DNA of 64,000 bases. It comes from JAEXNA01 sp037189585. GTDB lineage: Bacteria > Vulcanimicrobiota > Xenobia > Xenobiales > JADMJV01. The DNA lies in contig JBBCJA010000014.1 of assembly GCA_037189585.1 (NCBI GenBank), positions 19,619 through 83,618 on the forward strand. Direction: 5' to 3'. The notes beneath the pieces are model-generated. The model had not been told where the DNA came from and made no database searches. It was given only the letters and a program-made list of their open reading frames with translations. Positions within the stretch are counted from its first letter, which is position 1. Each line of letters starts with the position of its first letter. The translations under genes were made by a program, and so were the position numbers. Positions 7,820-15,981 of this stretch are shown here, in pieces.

Positions 7820-10441
7820 GTGTCCACCATTTCGGGTTCATCGGGATTTCAGAATAACATCGCGCAAAATCGGCCGGTGCCGGTGGAGGCGCCGGATGTC
7901 AAAGGTAAGGCGGCACCAGAGACTCCCGCCGCGCCGCCTAAACCGGTGGACATGGCGGTGCTCAGCGACGCCAAGGCTCTAGCAAGTAAGGTCATCGCCG
8001 CGACCAATCAGGACCCCGTGGCCGGAGCTCAGGAGATCCCCGGCTTGTTCAAGATCCTCAAGAAGGGTGATAAAGTCTGGTTCTCCATCGGGAAAGAGCA
8101 GCTCAATAAACCGTTTTTCTTTAGTGCCAACGTCTCTAAGAGCATCGGTGAAAAGGGCTTGGTCGGCTCGCAACTCGGGACCTCGCGACTGGCCGAGTTT
8201 CGTCGTTCTGGAAATCAGATCCAGCTGGTGGCCAAGCACACCGAAAATTTCGCCGAAGCCGGTACCCCCCAGGAGAAATTCGTCAAAGAAGGCTTCGCCG
8301 ACAGTCTGATCGCAAGCGCCCCTCTCACTCCTAGTAGCTCGCGTCCCGAGGGCGAGGTCCTGGTGGAGGCCAACGCGCTCCTCTTCACCGACATCCCAGG
8401 CTATCAGCAGAGACTGTCCAAAGTTTATGGCACGGCTTTCACGCTGGATACCAAGAACACCAATTTTACCGGTATCGACAATTCCGAAGACCACACCAGC
8501 TTCGGGGTACAGACCCACTACCAGGCGCCAGCCATCGTTCCGGGAACGGGCTCACTTCCTTCCACCACCCCGGAGGGTCGCAGCGTCTTAACCGAGTTTC
8601 GCTATAACTTTCTCAAGCTCCCCGAAGAGCCGATGAAGCCTCGCTTGGCTGACGATAGGATCGGACACTTCGTGACCACTCGCAAAGATTACACGGGAGA
8701 CGAGGGAGACGGACTGGTTCGCTACGTCAACCGTTGGCGTCTGGAGAAAAAAGACCCTGGTGCGGAGATCTCCGACCCGGTCAAGCCGATCACTTACTGG
8801 ATAGCCAATGACGTTCCCGAGGAGTATCGGGAGTCGGTCAAAGAGGGCATCCTGGAATGGAACAAGGCTTTCGAACGGATCGGTTTCAATAATGCCATTG
8901 AGGTCAAGCAACAGCCGGCCGATGCCACTTTCGACACGCTCGACGCCGCCCACGCCTCAGTGCGCTGGTACACCGCCGCCGATGTCGGCTCGGCTGTCGG
9001 ACCAAGCCATGTCGATCCTCGAAGCGGAGAGATCCTCGACGCCGACATCCGTATGGCCGACGTCTTCGGGCGCTCGGCCAAACGTGTCTTGGTCGATAAT
9101 CCGGGAGCGACCGTGGTGCATGAGAACGCCCACGATCACGCCGAGCACTCCCACAGTCACGAAGGCCATACCTGCGAGTTCGCCGCGCACGCCGCCTTCG
9201 AGCACGAGTTCGCCGCCAACCTGCTGGAAGCTCGCGGAGACCAAGAGACCTCTGAGAAGCTGGCTAAAGCCTACGTCAAGGACGTGGTGATGCACGAGGT
9301 CGGCCACACTTTGGGACTCCGCCATAACTTCCGCGGCTCCACGGTCTACTCGCCCGAGCAGCTTCAGGATGCCGAGTTCACAAAGGCCAACGGCTTGGGC
9401 TCTTCGGTCATGGACTACCAACCCTTCAACCTGGCCGCGCCCGGTGAGAAACAGGGAGAGCTTGTCCAGTCCACTTTGGGGGCCTACGACTACCTGGCTA
9501 TTCAGTACGCCTACGCTCCTTTGTCGGGCGACGAAGAGGCCAAGTCCCTCAATGAGATAGCAAAGAAGACCACCACCGAGCCGCTTTACGCCTATGAATC
9601 CGACGAGGCCGCCGACGCCTCGGACCCCGGTGTGAACCGTTTTGACCTGGGTAACGATCCGCTGCAGTTCGCAGAGAAGCAGATGCAGCTCGGTCGGGAA
9701 CTGTGGGACCGCGCTCAGACTCGGGAGCTACCGGAAGATGCCTCGTATCAAGAGCTGACACGCGCGTTCTCCTCCGGACTCAACAACTTTTCCAAGTCGG
9801 CTCGACTGGCGGCGCGCTACATCGGTGGCGTGACGGTTCGTCGAGACCGCGCGGGAACCGGGAATCCGGTTCACGAACCGGTTCCGGCGGAGAAGCAGCG
9901 TGAGGCTTTGAATCTTTTGATGACCTCGATGTTCCAGCCGGACAGCTTCCGCTTCAAGCCCGAATTTGTCTCGCGCTTGGCTAAGGACCGCTTTACGACC
10001 TGGGGTGACCAGAACATTCATGTCGGGCAAAGTGTATTGCGGACCCAGGCCGGCGCCATGCAAATGCTGCTGGCGCCAGATGTCGCCCAACGCCTGATCG
10101 ACAACCCGGAAAAGCTGGCCGAGGGAACTCCGACCTTGCCGTTGTCGGAAGTTTACGAGACGCTTCAGAACAACATCTGGTCGGAGCTCGGTAAAGGCGG
10201 CGAGATCTCCCAGGCCCGCCGCGACCTGCAGCGAGAGCATCTCAAGGCGATCGCCCCGTTGCTCTCCCCGACCAGCAAGGCTCCCGGCGAGGTCGGCAGC
10301 ATCATGCGCTTTTTGGCCAATGAGCTGAAAAGTCAGGTCGACCAGGCCGCTAGTTCGGGCTCGGGCAAAAGCCTCGAGTATCGAGCTCACCTGGCGCAGT
10401 GCGGCCAGACCTTGGCTAGCGCACTGAAGCTGGACGCATAG
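7820..10441 (+). CDS. Large zinc-dependent metalloprotease with His-rich insert
   Basis: An 873-residue protein of the zinc-dependent metalloprotease group with an extended metzincin-type site: VMHEVGHTLGLRHNF near residues 490-505 (HExxHxxGxxH). Upstream segments such as YWIANDVPEEYRESVKEGI and the following amphipathic WNKAFERIGF fit the catalytic-domain family (DUF4953/DUF5117-like; assignment from memory). GTG 7820 is chosen because GAGGG lies 6 nt upstream. Unlike typical relatives it has no signal peptide; the N-terminus is Asn/Pro-rich and low in complexity. Residues about 434-451 form a His-rich insert (NAHDHAEHSHSHEGH) 45 residues before the active site, which could bind extra metal. 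The gene stands alone and ends 124 bp before the glycine-zipper gene. Confidence 0.85.
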   Translation: MSTISGSSGFQNNIAQNRPVPVEAPDVKGKAAPETPAAPPKPVDMAVLSDAKALASKVIAATNQDPVAGAQEIPGLFKILKKGDKVWFSIGKEQLNKPFFFSANVSKSIGEKGLVGSQLGTSRLAEFRRSGNQIQLVAKHTENFAEAGTPQEKFVKEGFADSLIASAPLTPSSSRPEGEVLVEANALLFTDIPGYQQRLSKVYGTAFTLDTKNTNFTGIDNSEDHTSFGVQTHYQAPAIVPGTGSLPSTTPEGRSVLTEFRYNFLKLPEEPMKPRLADDRIGHFVTTRKDYTGDEGDGLVRYVNRWRLEKKDPGAEISDPVKPITYWIANDVPEEYRESVKEGILEWNKAFERIGFNNAIEVKQQPADATFDTLDAAHASVRWYTAADVGSAVGPSHVDPRSGEILDADIRMADVFGRSAKRVLVDNPGATVVHENAHDHAEHSHSHEGHTCEFAAHAAFEHEFAANLLEARGDQETSEKLAKAYVKDVVMHEVGHTLGLRHNFRGSTVYSPEQLQDAEFTKANGLGSSVMDYQPFNLAAPGEKQGELVQSTLGAYDYLAIQYAYAPLSGDEEAKSLNEIAKKTTTEPLYAYESDEAADASDPGVNRFDLGNDPLQFAEKQMQLGRELWDRAQTRELPEDASYQELTRAFSSGLNNFSKSARLAARYIGGVTVRRDRAGTGNPVHEPVPAEKQREALNLLMTSMFQPDSFRFKPEFVSRLAKDRFTTWGDQNIHVGQSVLRTQAGAMQMLLAPDVAQRLIDNPEKLAEGTPTLPLSEVYETLQNNIWSELGKGGEISQARRDLQREHLKAIAPLLSPTSKAPGEVGSIMRFLANELKSQVDQAASSGSGKSLEYRAHLAQCGQTLASALKLDA

Positions 10442-10565
10442 TCAGGGCCTGTCGTGATAGTAACAATCCGGTGATTTTGGAGCTCGAAAAGTGGTGAGGA
10501 TTCCATTTTGAGTCAGCCGGGGTGAGATAGTCTTTGTTCATCAAAGACTTCTAGGAGATACGATT

Positions 10566-10955
10566 ATGAATATCCTCACTGCGGGCAATAACTACGCTAA
10601 CCACACGGCTTACGTCGGCCGGGCGCCGAAGATCGACCAGACCCAGGTTGAAGCCGCCCCTTCCGACAAGGTGACTTTTGGTGCCGGCGATGCGGCCGAG
10701 GGCCTCCTCGCGGGAGGGCTTGCCGGCGCTTATCTTGGTGGAACCATTGGTGCTCTTGTCGGAGAGCCGGTCGGCATCGTTGCTGGCATTATCTATGGTG
10801 TCAACAATGCCATCACTGGAAACAAAGTTGCCGATGCCGTAATCGGCGGTGTCGTGGGCGCGGTAGCGGGACCTGTCGCCCTGGGCTTGGGTGGAGCCGT
10901 CGTTGGAGGTCTCGGTGGATCCGTCGTCGGCGGAGTTGCCGGAGCTTTCGGATAA
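10566..10955 (+). CDS. Small glycine-zipper protein
   Basis: A 129-residue protein, not assigned to a named family. The first 45 residues are polar and Asn/Thr-rich. The rest is a continuous Gly/Ala/Val helix-forming region with repeated GxxxG spacing (GGLAGAYLGGTIGALVGE, then VIGGVVGAVAGPVALGLGG), typical of glycine-zipper membrane segments seen in bacteriocin-like and channel-forming peptides. There is no signal peptide. AGGAGA lies 8 nt before the ATG, and a strong terminator follows 21 nt after the stop, so it is a single-gene unit. A second small protein with the same type of C-terminal half is encoded at 11903-12328. A membrane-inserting or toxin-like role is possible but not shown. Confidence 0.75.
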   Translation: MNILTAGNNYANHTAYVGRAPKIDQTQVEAAPSDKVTFGAGDAAEGLLAGGLAGAYLGGTIGALVGEPVGIVAGIIYGVNNAITGNKVADAVIGGVVGAVAGPVALGLGGAVVGGLGGSVVGGVAGAFG

Positions 10956-10976
10956 GCGCCCATACTCAAAATGGAG

Positions 10977-11005
10977 AAAGGACTCGGAAAAGCACCGGGT
11001 CCTTT
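10977..11005 (+). terminator. Rho-independent terminator of the 10566 gene
   Basis: An 11-bp stem (AAAGGACTCGG paired with CCGGGTCCTTT, one G-U pair) with a 7-nt loop, followed by a T run (CCTTTTTCG). It starts 21 nt after the stop. Confidence 0.85.
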
Positions 11006-11042
11006 TTCGTGATGTGGGCGGGTTGTCTTGGACTTTGGCGCC

Positions 11043-11510
11043 TTAAATCGTCTCGGACAGGAGCTTGCGCCCAAATTCCGAGGCGAGCTCTTTGAGCGTC
11101 TCCAACTCAGCCGGACCGAAGGCTCCCTTTTGCACCAGGTGATCAGCGTAGACAACCGCGGTAACTTCGCCCACGTGGTCGATCACCGGTACGCTTGCCA
11201 CCGAGCGCATCCCGGAGATCACCACGCTGGCCTGGTTGGAATATTCCGGAACCTCCATCGCATCGACCAGGAAAAGTGGTTGGCCTTGAAGGATCGAGTT
11301 GCGAAGAATCGTTTGACTGATCGGGGCGGCGGTCCAGAATCGCTCGGTGGGGATTTCGTGGGCGCAGGCGACTTTCCAGCCCTCTTCGTCTCGAATGAGC
11401 ACCGCGGCGCGCTCGAGTTTTAGGGTCAATAGCACTTCGTTGAGTGTCTCCTGGGCCAACTCTTGAAGATTTTCAGCCAGGGGATTCTCGGATACGCTCA
11501 GGTCGCTCAT
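11043..11510 (-). CDS. GAF-domain protein
   Basis: A 155-residue protein that is essentially one GAF domain: an N-terminal helix (ENLQELAQETLNEVLLTL), then the alternating strands and loops LERAAVLIRDEEGWKVACAH, QTILRNSILQGQPLFLVDAM, SVASVPVIDHVGEVTAVVYA and a closing helix. No output domain is fused. Single GAF proteins usually sense small molecules or redox state or mediate protein contacts; the ligand cannot be read from the sequence. The short segment YADHLVQKGAF matches the usual GAF end. It is encoded alone, convergent with the glycine-zipper gene, and opposite a probable promoter pointing into the long gap that follows. Confidence 0.85.
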   Translation of the reverse strand: MSDLSVSENPLAENLQELAQETLNEVLLTLKLERAAVLIRDEEGWKVACAHEIPTERFWTAAPISQTILRNSILQGQPLFLVDAMEVPEYSNQASVVISGMRSVASVPVIDHVGEVTAVVYADHLVQKGAFGPAELETLKELASEFGRKLLSETI

Positions 11511-11576
11511 CGTTTTTTCATTCCATGACAGAACTGGATTCCCTTGTCACGCGATTTTGCTATTTATACTTTGGGA

Positions 11577-11890
11577 TGGGGGTTCTTTATCTTGTTGAAA
11601 GGCGACAGCGGCGCTGCCCCCCTGGCATTATGTGACGAGAGATAGTGTCAAAAAAGGATGCCCCCCACCAATTGGGTACGGCGGTCCATAACACTACGCA
11701 ACTAAGTCGATCATCGAAGCGTTTTTTTGGTTGGCACTTCGCGCGCACTCGCGTGTAAGGCTACAGCCCGCCGGGAAACGACCTTCGAAGACAACTGAAT
11801 ACGAAGGACGGGGCGCAGGTCACGATAACTGATCCAACACCCGACTTCGATATGAAAGAGAGGGAAGTCTATCTGGCCCTCTCTTTCTTG
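11577..11890 (+). ncRNA. Gene-free 390-bp gap with possible promoter; candidate non-coding RNA
   Basis: No convincing reading frame occupies 11511-11902. A promoter-like pair TTGTCA (11544) and TATACT/TACTTT (11565-11572) points rightwards. The following sequence contains complementary segments (a G run near 11577 against CCCCCC near 11617; CCTTCG near 11783 against CGAAGG near 11802). It ends at the hairpin 11854-11887, which may terminate transcription from both sides. I looked for RNase P, tmRNA, SRP and common riboswitch cores and found none. Treat as a candidate only. Confidence 0.25.
11854..11887 (-). terminator. Terminator-like hairpin downstream of the 11903-12328 gene
   Basis: A perfect 11-bp stem GAAAGAGAGGG / CCCTCTCTTTC with a 12-nt loop, 16 nt after the stop of the leftward gene. 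T-rich flanks on both sides mean it could act in both directions. Confidence 0.7.
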
Positions 11891-11902
11891 TTGTATGACA
11901 CG

Positions 11903-12328
11903 TTATTTGGCAAAGTTCCAGGGAGAGAAGGGGTTGCGGGGGTGGAACATGTTGTCGGGATCTAAAATGTCGCTGGCCTTGTAGGGGTCGAAAGATTTGG
12001 CCGGTCTGGTCCCGGCCTCGGTCAGGGCTCCGTCGGCGATGGCCGCGCCTCCGACTCCGCCAAGTAAACCCCCGAACAATGCGGCTCCAACACCCGCGCC
12101 GGGAATCAGAAGTCCGACGGCTATCCCCACCGCTGTTCCTATCGCGCCCAGGAGGGCCATCCTCTTGCCGTCACGGGGCCGCTCGGCTGATGAAAGCGAG
12201 ACGCTGTCGCGTGATGGCGGCATGCCTTGCGCGTCTCGATGGGTGACTTGGGCGCGCGGGTGACGAGAGGTCGCGCGGTAAGTGTAGGGATTGGGCCGAA
12301 CTGAGGTGGTGGAACGGAGTAGGCTCAT
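11903..12328 (-). CDS. Small protein with C-terminal glycine zipper
   Basis: A 141-residue protein of unknown function. The start at ATG 12328 is chosen because longer frames run into the divergent aldo/keto reductase gene. The first half is Arg/Ser-rich and probably disordered. Around residues 50-80 is a hydrophobic Gly/Ala helix region with GxxxG spacing (GAIGTAVGIAVGLLIPGAGV, then GAALFGGLLGGVGGAAIADG), long enough to cross a membrane as a hairpin. The tail is polar and aromatic (NMFHPRNPFSPWNFAK). The architecture resembles the protein at 10566 although the N-termini differ. There is no signal peptide. A hairpin terminator follows the stop. Confidence 0.6.
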   Translation of the reverse strand: MSLLRSTTSVRPNPYTYRATSRHPRAQVTHRDAQGMPPSRDSVSLSSAERPRDGKRMALLGAIGTAVGIAVGLLIPGAGVGAALFGGLLGGVGGAAIADGALTEAGTRPAKSFDPYKASDILDPDNMFHPRNPFSPWNFAK

Positions 12329-12367
12329 GTCTTGAGTGTCACGCAGAGACGAGGATCGGCAACCTTG

Positions 12368-12384
12368 GTAACAAAAAGTTAAGA
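12368..12384. promoter_or_regulatory. Weak 11-bp-spaced GTAACA/TTAAGA repeat
   Basis: GTAACA and TTAAGA are spaced 11 bp apart between two divergent genes, resembling the GTTAACA-type repeats found elsewhere in this window. The core is nearly palindromic, so the direction is unclear, and no good -10 box is seen on either side. Confidence 0.25.
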
Positions 12385-12434
12385 TTTGGCGAGTGTAAGG
12401 CGGATCCTCGAGCGACGACGAGAAGAGTTCGGTT

Positions 12435-13412
12435 ATGCGTAAGGTAAGCTGTGGCAGCCAGGGGCTAACGGTCTCTCGACTGGGTTTAGGGTGCATGGGG
12501 ATGAGTTGGGCCTACGGCCTCGCCGACGAAGCGAAGGCGCTCGACTGTCTCTATGTCGCCTTGGAGTTGGGGGTGACTTTTTGGGACACCGCGGACGTCT
12601 ACGGTGATGGAAAAAACGAGTTGCTGCTCGCGCGTGTTTTGAAAACCGAGCGTTCCCGCGTCCAGTTGGCCACCAAGTGCGGCATCACAGGTCGGGACGA
12701 GGATGGCCTGACGGTCAACGGACGCCCTGATTACATCCACCAGGCCTGTAGAGCCTCCATGAAAAGGCTCGGTGTGGATACCTTGGATCTGTTGTACTTG
12801 CATCGTGTCGATCCGAAAGTTCCTATTGAGGAAAGTGTCGGAGCGATGGGTGAATTGGTCTCTGAAGGATACGTGCGATACATTGGTCTATCCGAGGCAA
12901 AAGCCGAGACGATTCGAAAAGCTCATCGTGAGTTTCCGCTAAGCGCGGTGCAAAGCGAGTACAGCTTGTTCACCCGCGAGGTCGAGGAGTCGGTGTTGCC
13001 TACCCTGCGCGAGCTCAAGATCGGTCTGGTTCCTTACAGTCCTCTGGGCAGAGGTCTATTGACCGGGGCCATCACAGCCGACACTCAGCTTGCCGAGAGC
13101 GATATGCGGCGCAATTTGCCACGCTTTGAGAAACAGAACCTGGATCACAATCTGCGCCTGGTCGAGGAGATCAAGGCGGTGGCGAAAGCTCACGGCTGTT
13201 CCCCCGCGCAGATGGCGTTGGGATGGGTGCTGGCTCAGGGTGAAGATATCATTCCCATCCCCGGAACCAAGCGGAGCTCCTATCTACGGGACAACGCGCA
13301 GGCGGTTCGTCTGAGCCTTTCAGAGGCGGGTTGCCAGCGATTGAACGAGATCTCCAAAGAGGTCGCGGGGGAACGTTATCCCAGCTCCTTGATGAAGGCC
13401 GTGTCTCGATAG
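12435..13412 (+). CDS. Aldo/keto reductase
   Basis: A 325-residue NADPH-dependent oxidoreductase of the aldo/keto reductase barrel family, YajO/IolS-like branch. Visible features: N-terminal VSRLGLGCMGMSWAYG; the catalytic Asp and Tyr in FWDTADVYGDGKNE; the catalytic Lys in LATKCGI; the active-site His in LLYLHRVDP; and the C-terminal coenzyme site IPIPGTKRSSYLRDN. All four catalytic residues (Asp, Tyr, Lys, His) are present, so it should be active on aldehydes or ketones; the substrate is unknown. It is cytoplasmic with normal length and is not clearly in an operon. It diverges from the small glycine-zipper gene. Confidence 0.93.
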   Translation: MRKVSCGSQGLTVSRLGLGCMGMSWAYGLADEAKALDCLYVALELGVTFWDTADVYGDGKNELLLARVLKTERSRVQLATKCGITGRDEDGLTVNGRPDYIHQACRASMKRLGVDTLDLLYLHRVDPKVPIEESVGAMGELVSEGYVRYIGLSEAKAETIRKAHREFPLSAVQSEYSLFTREVEESVLPTLRELKIGLVPYSPLGRGLLTGAITADTQLAESDMRRNLPRFEKQNLDHNLRLVEEIKAVAKAHGCSPAQMALGWVLAQGEDIIPIPGTKRSSYLRDNAQAVRLSLSEAGCQRLNEISKEVAGERYPSSLMKAVSR

Positions 13413-13492
13413 CGGTATCTCGGATGTAGTACTCGGAATTTTCTCGGAGTCGGGACTGTAGAATTCTTCTACCAACGATTTGGAGGATCAGG

Positions 13493-13969
13493 ATGACGAC
13501 AGTTTTTAGCGCCCATATTAAGCGTGGAGTGGCGGACCCCGGTTGCCCGGCTGAACTTATTCCAGCGGAGATTCGTCAGGCGGCCGAGCTCTGGGAGAAT
13601 AAAGGAGAAGGAGCCAGACAAGAGATTGTAGAGCTTCTGTCCAAGCACTTGAAGGCGAATTTTGTTCCAAGCAATATCTGTGGCCTCGATGAGCTGATCG
13701 TGGAGACGGATGACGTGGAGGCATTTGAGGTCGTGGCCACAGGTTTTTACTTTGGGGAGCGAGAGCTGCCGAGCGTGACAGCCTATGCGAATTATCGTCT
13801 GACGCCGGTCGGCCCGGTGGACAACGAGCGTCTGGAAGAGTGGCAGGATGAAGAAGGTGAGTACCTGACCGACGGTGTGAACTTCTTCTGGGCCTTTGAA
13901 GACCCCAAGGGCGACTGGTGTCATGTTTTGTCGGACCACGAGGGCGCGGGTATCGAAGTCGTGGAGTAG
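13493..13969 (+). CDS. Hypothetical protein, 158 residues
   Basis: Not recognised. The protein is acidic and soluble, with no signal peptide or membrane segment. The N-terminal half looks helical (PAEIRQAAELWENKGEGARQ, EIVELLSKHLKANF), and the second half has strand-like segments rich in aromatic and acidic residues (ATGFYFGERELPSVTAYANY, GVNFFWAFEDPKGDWCHVLS). The start is secure: GGAGGA lies 6 nt before the ATG. It stands between the aldo/keto reductase and the coiled-coil protein, 100 bp from the latter. Confidence 0.75.
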   Translation: MTTVFSAHIKRGVADPGCPAELIPAEIRQAAELWENKGEGARQEIVELLSKHLKANFVPSNICGLDELIVETDDVEAFEVVATGFYFGERELPSVTAYANYRLTPVGPVDNERLEEWQDEEGEYLTDGVNFFWAFEDPKGDWCHVLSDHEGAGIEVVE

Positions 13970-14069
13970 ACTCGGAAACAGACCCATGATACGCTTGACT
14001 TCAAGCGCGGCGATGAGTCGACCTGGGCCCAGAGGCGGTCCGCACTACGACTCTCCGCGAGGAATGGAG

Positions 14070-14525
14070 ATGTCAAAAGAGACCGATAAGCTGAAGAAGG
14101 AGATCCGCGCGGATCTCGAGTTGATGTGGGGGAGCCAGTCCGCCTCCAACACCCGAATTGAGGCGATAAGTCAAAGGATCGAGTCTCAAGCTGAGATGAT
14201 CGCCGAGCAAGGGCACCAAATCGCTGAACAAGGGCACCAAATAGCTGAACAAGGGCGCCAGATCGCTGAACAGGGAAGAAAAATCGCTGAGCACGGGCTC
14301 CAGATCGAGCGGCAGGCTTTGGCGATCGAAGCCTCCATGAAACACACCGCCGCGTTGGGGCGCGAGGTCGTGGCCTTGGGCGACCAGATGGTGGGTCGCC
14401 TGCGCCAGTTCGACTACAAATTCGGCAAGCTTCTCGGGGCTCTGGAAAAAGATAGCGACAAGCGTTACCGCGCCTTAGAAAAGAGAGTCGCGCGCCTCGA
14501 ACAAAAAGGCGACCCGGCTGCCTAA
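14070..14525 (+). CDS. Coiled-coil protein with heptad tandem repeats
   Basis: A 151-residue protein predicted to be one long coiled coil. Residues about 44-78 are five consecutive seven-residue units of the form IAEQGHQ, flanked by less regular heptads. The C-terminal third is basic and helical (FDYKFGKLLGALEKDSDKRY). ATG 14070 is preferred over ATG 14064 because GAGGA is placed 6 nt before the former. No membrane segment is present. Function unknown; such proteins are often scaffolds or oligomerisation modules. The downstream metallophosphoesterase fragment begins 22 nt after its stop. Confidence 0.7.
   Translation: MSKETDKLKKEIRADLELMWGSQSASNTRIEAISQRIESQAEMIAEQGHQIAEQGHQIAEQGRQIAEQGRKIAEHGLQIERQALAIEASMKHTAALGREVVALGDQMVGRLRQFDYKFGKLLGALEKDSDKRYRALEKRVARLEQKGDPAA
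14199..14303 (+). repeat. Five tandem 21-bp repeats inside the coiled-coil gene
   Basis: Units at 14199, 14220, 14241, 14262 and 14283 follow ATCGCTGAACAAGGGCACCA plus one base, with increasing divergence to the right. Each unit encodes one heptad, so copy-number change would lengthen the coiled coil by two helical turns without a frameshift. Confidence 0.9.
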
Positions 14526-14547
14526 GGGCGACCCCACGGTCCCCTAC

Positions 14548-14840
14548 TTGCCACGGGCTTTTCTCGCCGTCGGCGACCTTCATGGACATCTCGCGAGATT
14601 GGAACTTGCCCTGGACATCGCGCGGCGGTACGGCCTCCCTTTGCTTTCTTTCGGAGACATTTTCGGAGGAGATCAGGATATCTCTTGTCTTGAGCGACTT
14701 CGTCGTGAAGGCTGTCTGGTACTTCGAGGAAACCACGACCACTGGGCTGTCGAGCGTGCTGAACACTCACTGAGTGCGACGATAATCTTGCCGCCGTGGA
14801 TCTCGACCAGGGCCACCTGAAGTTTCTCTTTTGGGAATGA
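14548..14840 (+). pseudogene. Metallophosphoesterase N-terminal fragment, probably frameshifted
   Basis: The first 75 codons from TTG 14548 encode the three N-terminal metal-binding blocks of a calcineurin-like phosphoesterase: AVGDLHGH, LSFGDIFGGDQD and LRGNHDHW. The later His motifs of the fold are absent. The frame ends at 14820 after an unrelated tail. The +1 frame from about 14773 reads DDNLAAVDLDQGHLKFLFWE and stops at 14840, which looks more like the expected continuation, so a frameshift plus a truncation is likely. No ribosome-binding site is evident at the TTG. Confidence 0.5.
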
Positions 14841-14875
14841 TAGTACGATCGAACGGGTGAGAAGCGGCGGGAGTC

Positions 14876-15097
14876 GTGAGAGCGGTGGCGAAATATCCGA
14901 GAATGGAGATATCTACGCCCTCAGACCCCTCTACGAACAATTTGCCCATTGTTCAGGTGATAGCCGTCGGTCTTCTCTGCGGCCTGCTCAGCTTCGGGTG
15001 CTTTTATAGCACCGCTAGAGGCAAGGCTAGCCAATCCTCTCACCAAGTAACTTCAACGGCTTCTCCCGAAGCTGTCGCGGTCAATCTGGAGCCGTAA
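14876..15097 (+). CDS. Small single-pass membrane protein
   Basis: A 73-residue protein with one transmembrane segment (VQVIAVGLLCGLLSFGCFYS) in the middle and a Ser/Thr-rich tail, in type II orientation or as a weak lipoprotein-like anchor. GTG 14876 follows GGCGGGA; ATG 14903 is an alternative start. Its TAA is immediately followed by the ATG of the next gene, which implies coupled translation and supports it as a real gene despite its size. Function unknown. Confidence 0.5.
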   Translation: MRAVAKYPRMEISTPSDPSTNNLPIVQVIAVGLLCGLLSFGCFYSTARGKASQSSHQVTSTASPEAVAVNLEP

Positions 15098-15466
15098 ATG
15101 TCAGGATCAGAATTTTCCACCGAAACAGAGTTGGCGATGCTGATGGGCAGTCTGATGTTTGGCTGGACACTTTACAGCGTGATGCGTATGGACCTTGACA
15201 GGCAGGCGACGGAGAAGAAACTTCGGCATGTATTCTTACCGTTCTGCTTTGTCGGGGCGCTCGCCATGGCTTCCTCCATGTGGTTGCATAGTACACTGTC
15301 CGGGGGAGCGATCTACTTCGGACTCTTCGCGTTCGGAACCTGTTGGCTCTTGCGATATCCCTTAGCGTACCTTTTCAGTTGGTATTGTCTTTCTCTTCGT
15401 TGGATGGAGAAAGCAATCACAAACCTGAAGGCCAGACTTCTGCGACGCAACCAAACAGACTTCTAG
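15098..15466 (+). CDS. Multi-pass membrane protein, unknown
   Basis: A 122-residue protein with about three hydrophobic helices: ELAMLMGSLMFGWTLYSVM, FLPFCFVGALAMASSMWL and IYFGLFAFGTCWLLRYPLAY. It has basic ends (KARLLRRNQ). The ATG abuts the stop codon of the previous gene, so the two are probably translated together. No catalytic motif was recognised. Together with the preceding and following genes it forms a small cluster of unknown membrane proteins. Confidence 0.6.
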   Translation: MSGSEFSTETELAMLMGSLMFGWTLYSVMRMDLDRQATEKKLRHVFLPFCFVGALAMASSMWLHSTLSGGAIYFGLFAFGTCWLLRYPLAYLFSWYCLSLRWMEKAITNLKARLLRRNQTDF

Positions 15467-15533
15467 AGAGCACTGGTTGCTACCCAAACTTGTTGGATCA
15501 ACCTCTTGCCAAAGACAGTGATGTTTTAAGTTG

Positions 15534-15977
15534 ATGAGACCCGATAGCGCCGAGATCCAGTTCTATCTTCGCTGTTCGTTTGTCATCTATCTCTTGTTTT
15601 GTACTTATCTCGCTTTTGTTCTGCGAAGGGTGGTCAAGGCGGCCCAGGAGCGCTTGCAAGACGGAACAGCCTGGGAACAACTCTGCATCAGTGTCATCTT
15701 TCCAAGAATTTTTGTATCCTCGGCTTTTCTTTTCGCGATTCCCATTGGTGCGTTTCATCTGACGTTCGGTCAATACAGCTCTTCAACGTTAAGTGAGAAC
15801 CTAGTGGAAGTTCTTACCGTCTCCCTGTGCTCTGGAGCGGCTTCAGCCTTCATAGGCTCGCTCTTGGCTTTCATGCTGGCAGGCTCCACCCCCCGAAAAG
15901 TTTTACCCAGGGCCTACGGAGTGCTAGCGATTCCCTTCGCCTGGCTAGCCTGCGGGTTTACGGAAATGCTGCGTTGA
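15534..15977 (+). CDS. Multi-pass membrane protein, unknown
   Basis: A 147-residue protein with about four membrane helices: FVIYLLFCTYLAFVLR, FVSSAFLFAIPIGAFHLTF, LCSGAASAFIGSLLAFML and AYGVLAIPFAWLACGF. A basic loop (RRVVKAAQERLQDG) follows the first helix. ATG 15534 is used; a TTG lies one codon upstream. It converges with the TIM-barrel gene, with 4 bp between the stops. No family assigned. Confidence 0.6.
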   Translation: MRPDSAEIQFYLRCSFVIYLLFCTYLAFVLRRVVKAAQERLQDGTAWEQLCISVIFPRIFVSSAFLFAIPIGAFHLTFGQYSSSTLSENLVEVLTVSLCSGAASAFIGSLLAFMLAGSTPRKVLPRAYGVLAIPFAWLACGFTEMLR

Positions 15978-15981
15978 TAGG

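Noticed and set aside
11577..11890. RNase P RNA or tmRNA in the long gap
   Set aside because: The conserved P4 segments of RNase P and the tRNA-like ends of tmRNA are absent.
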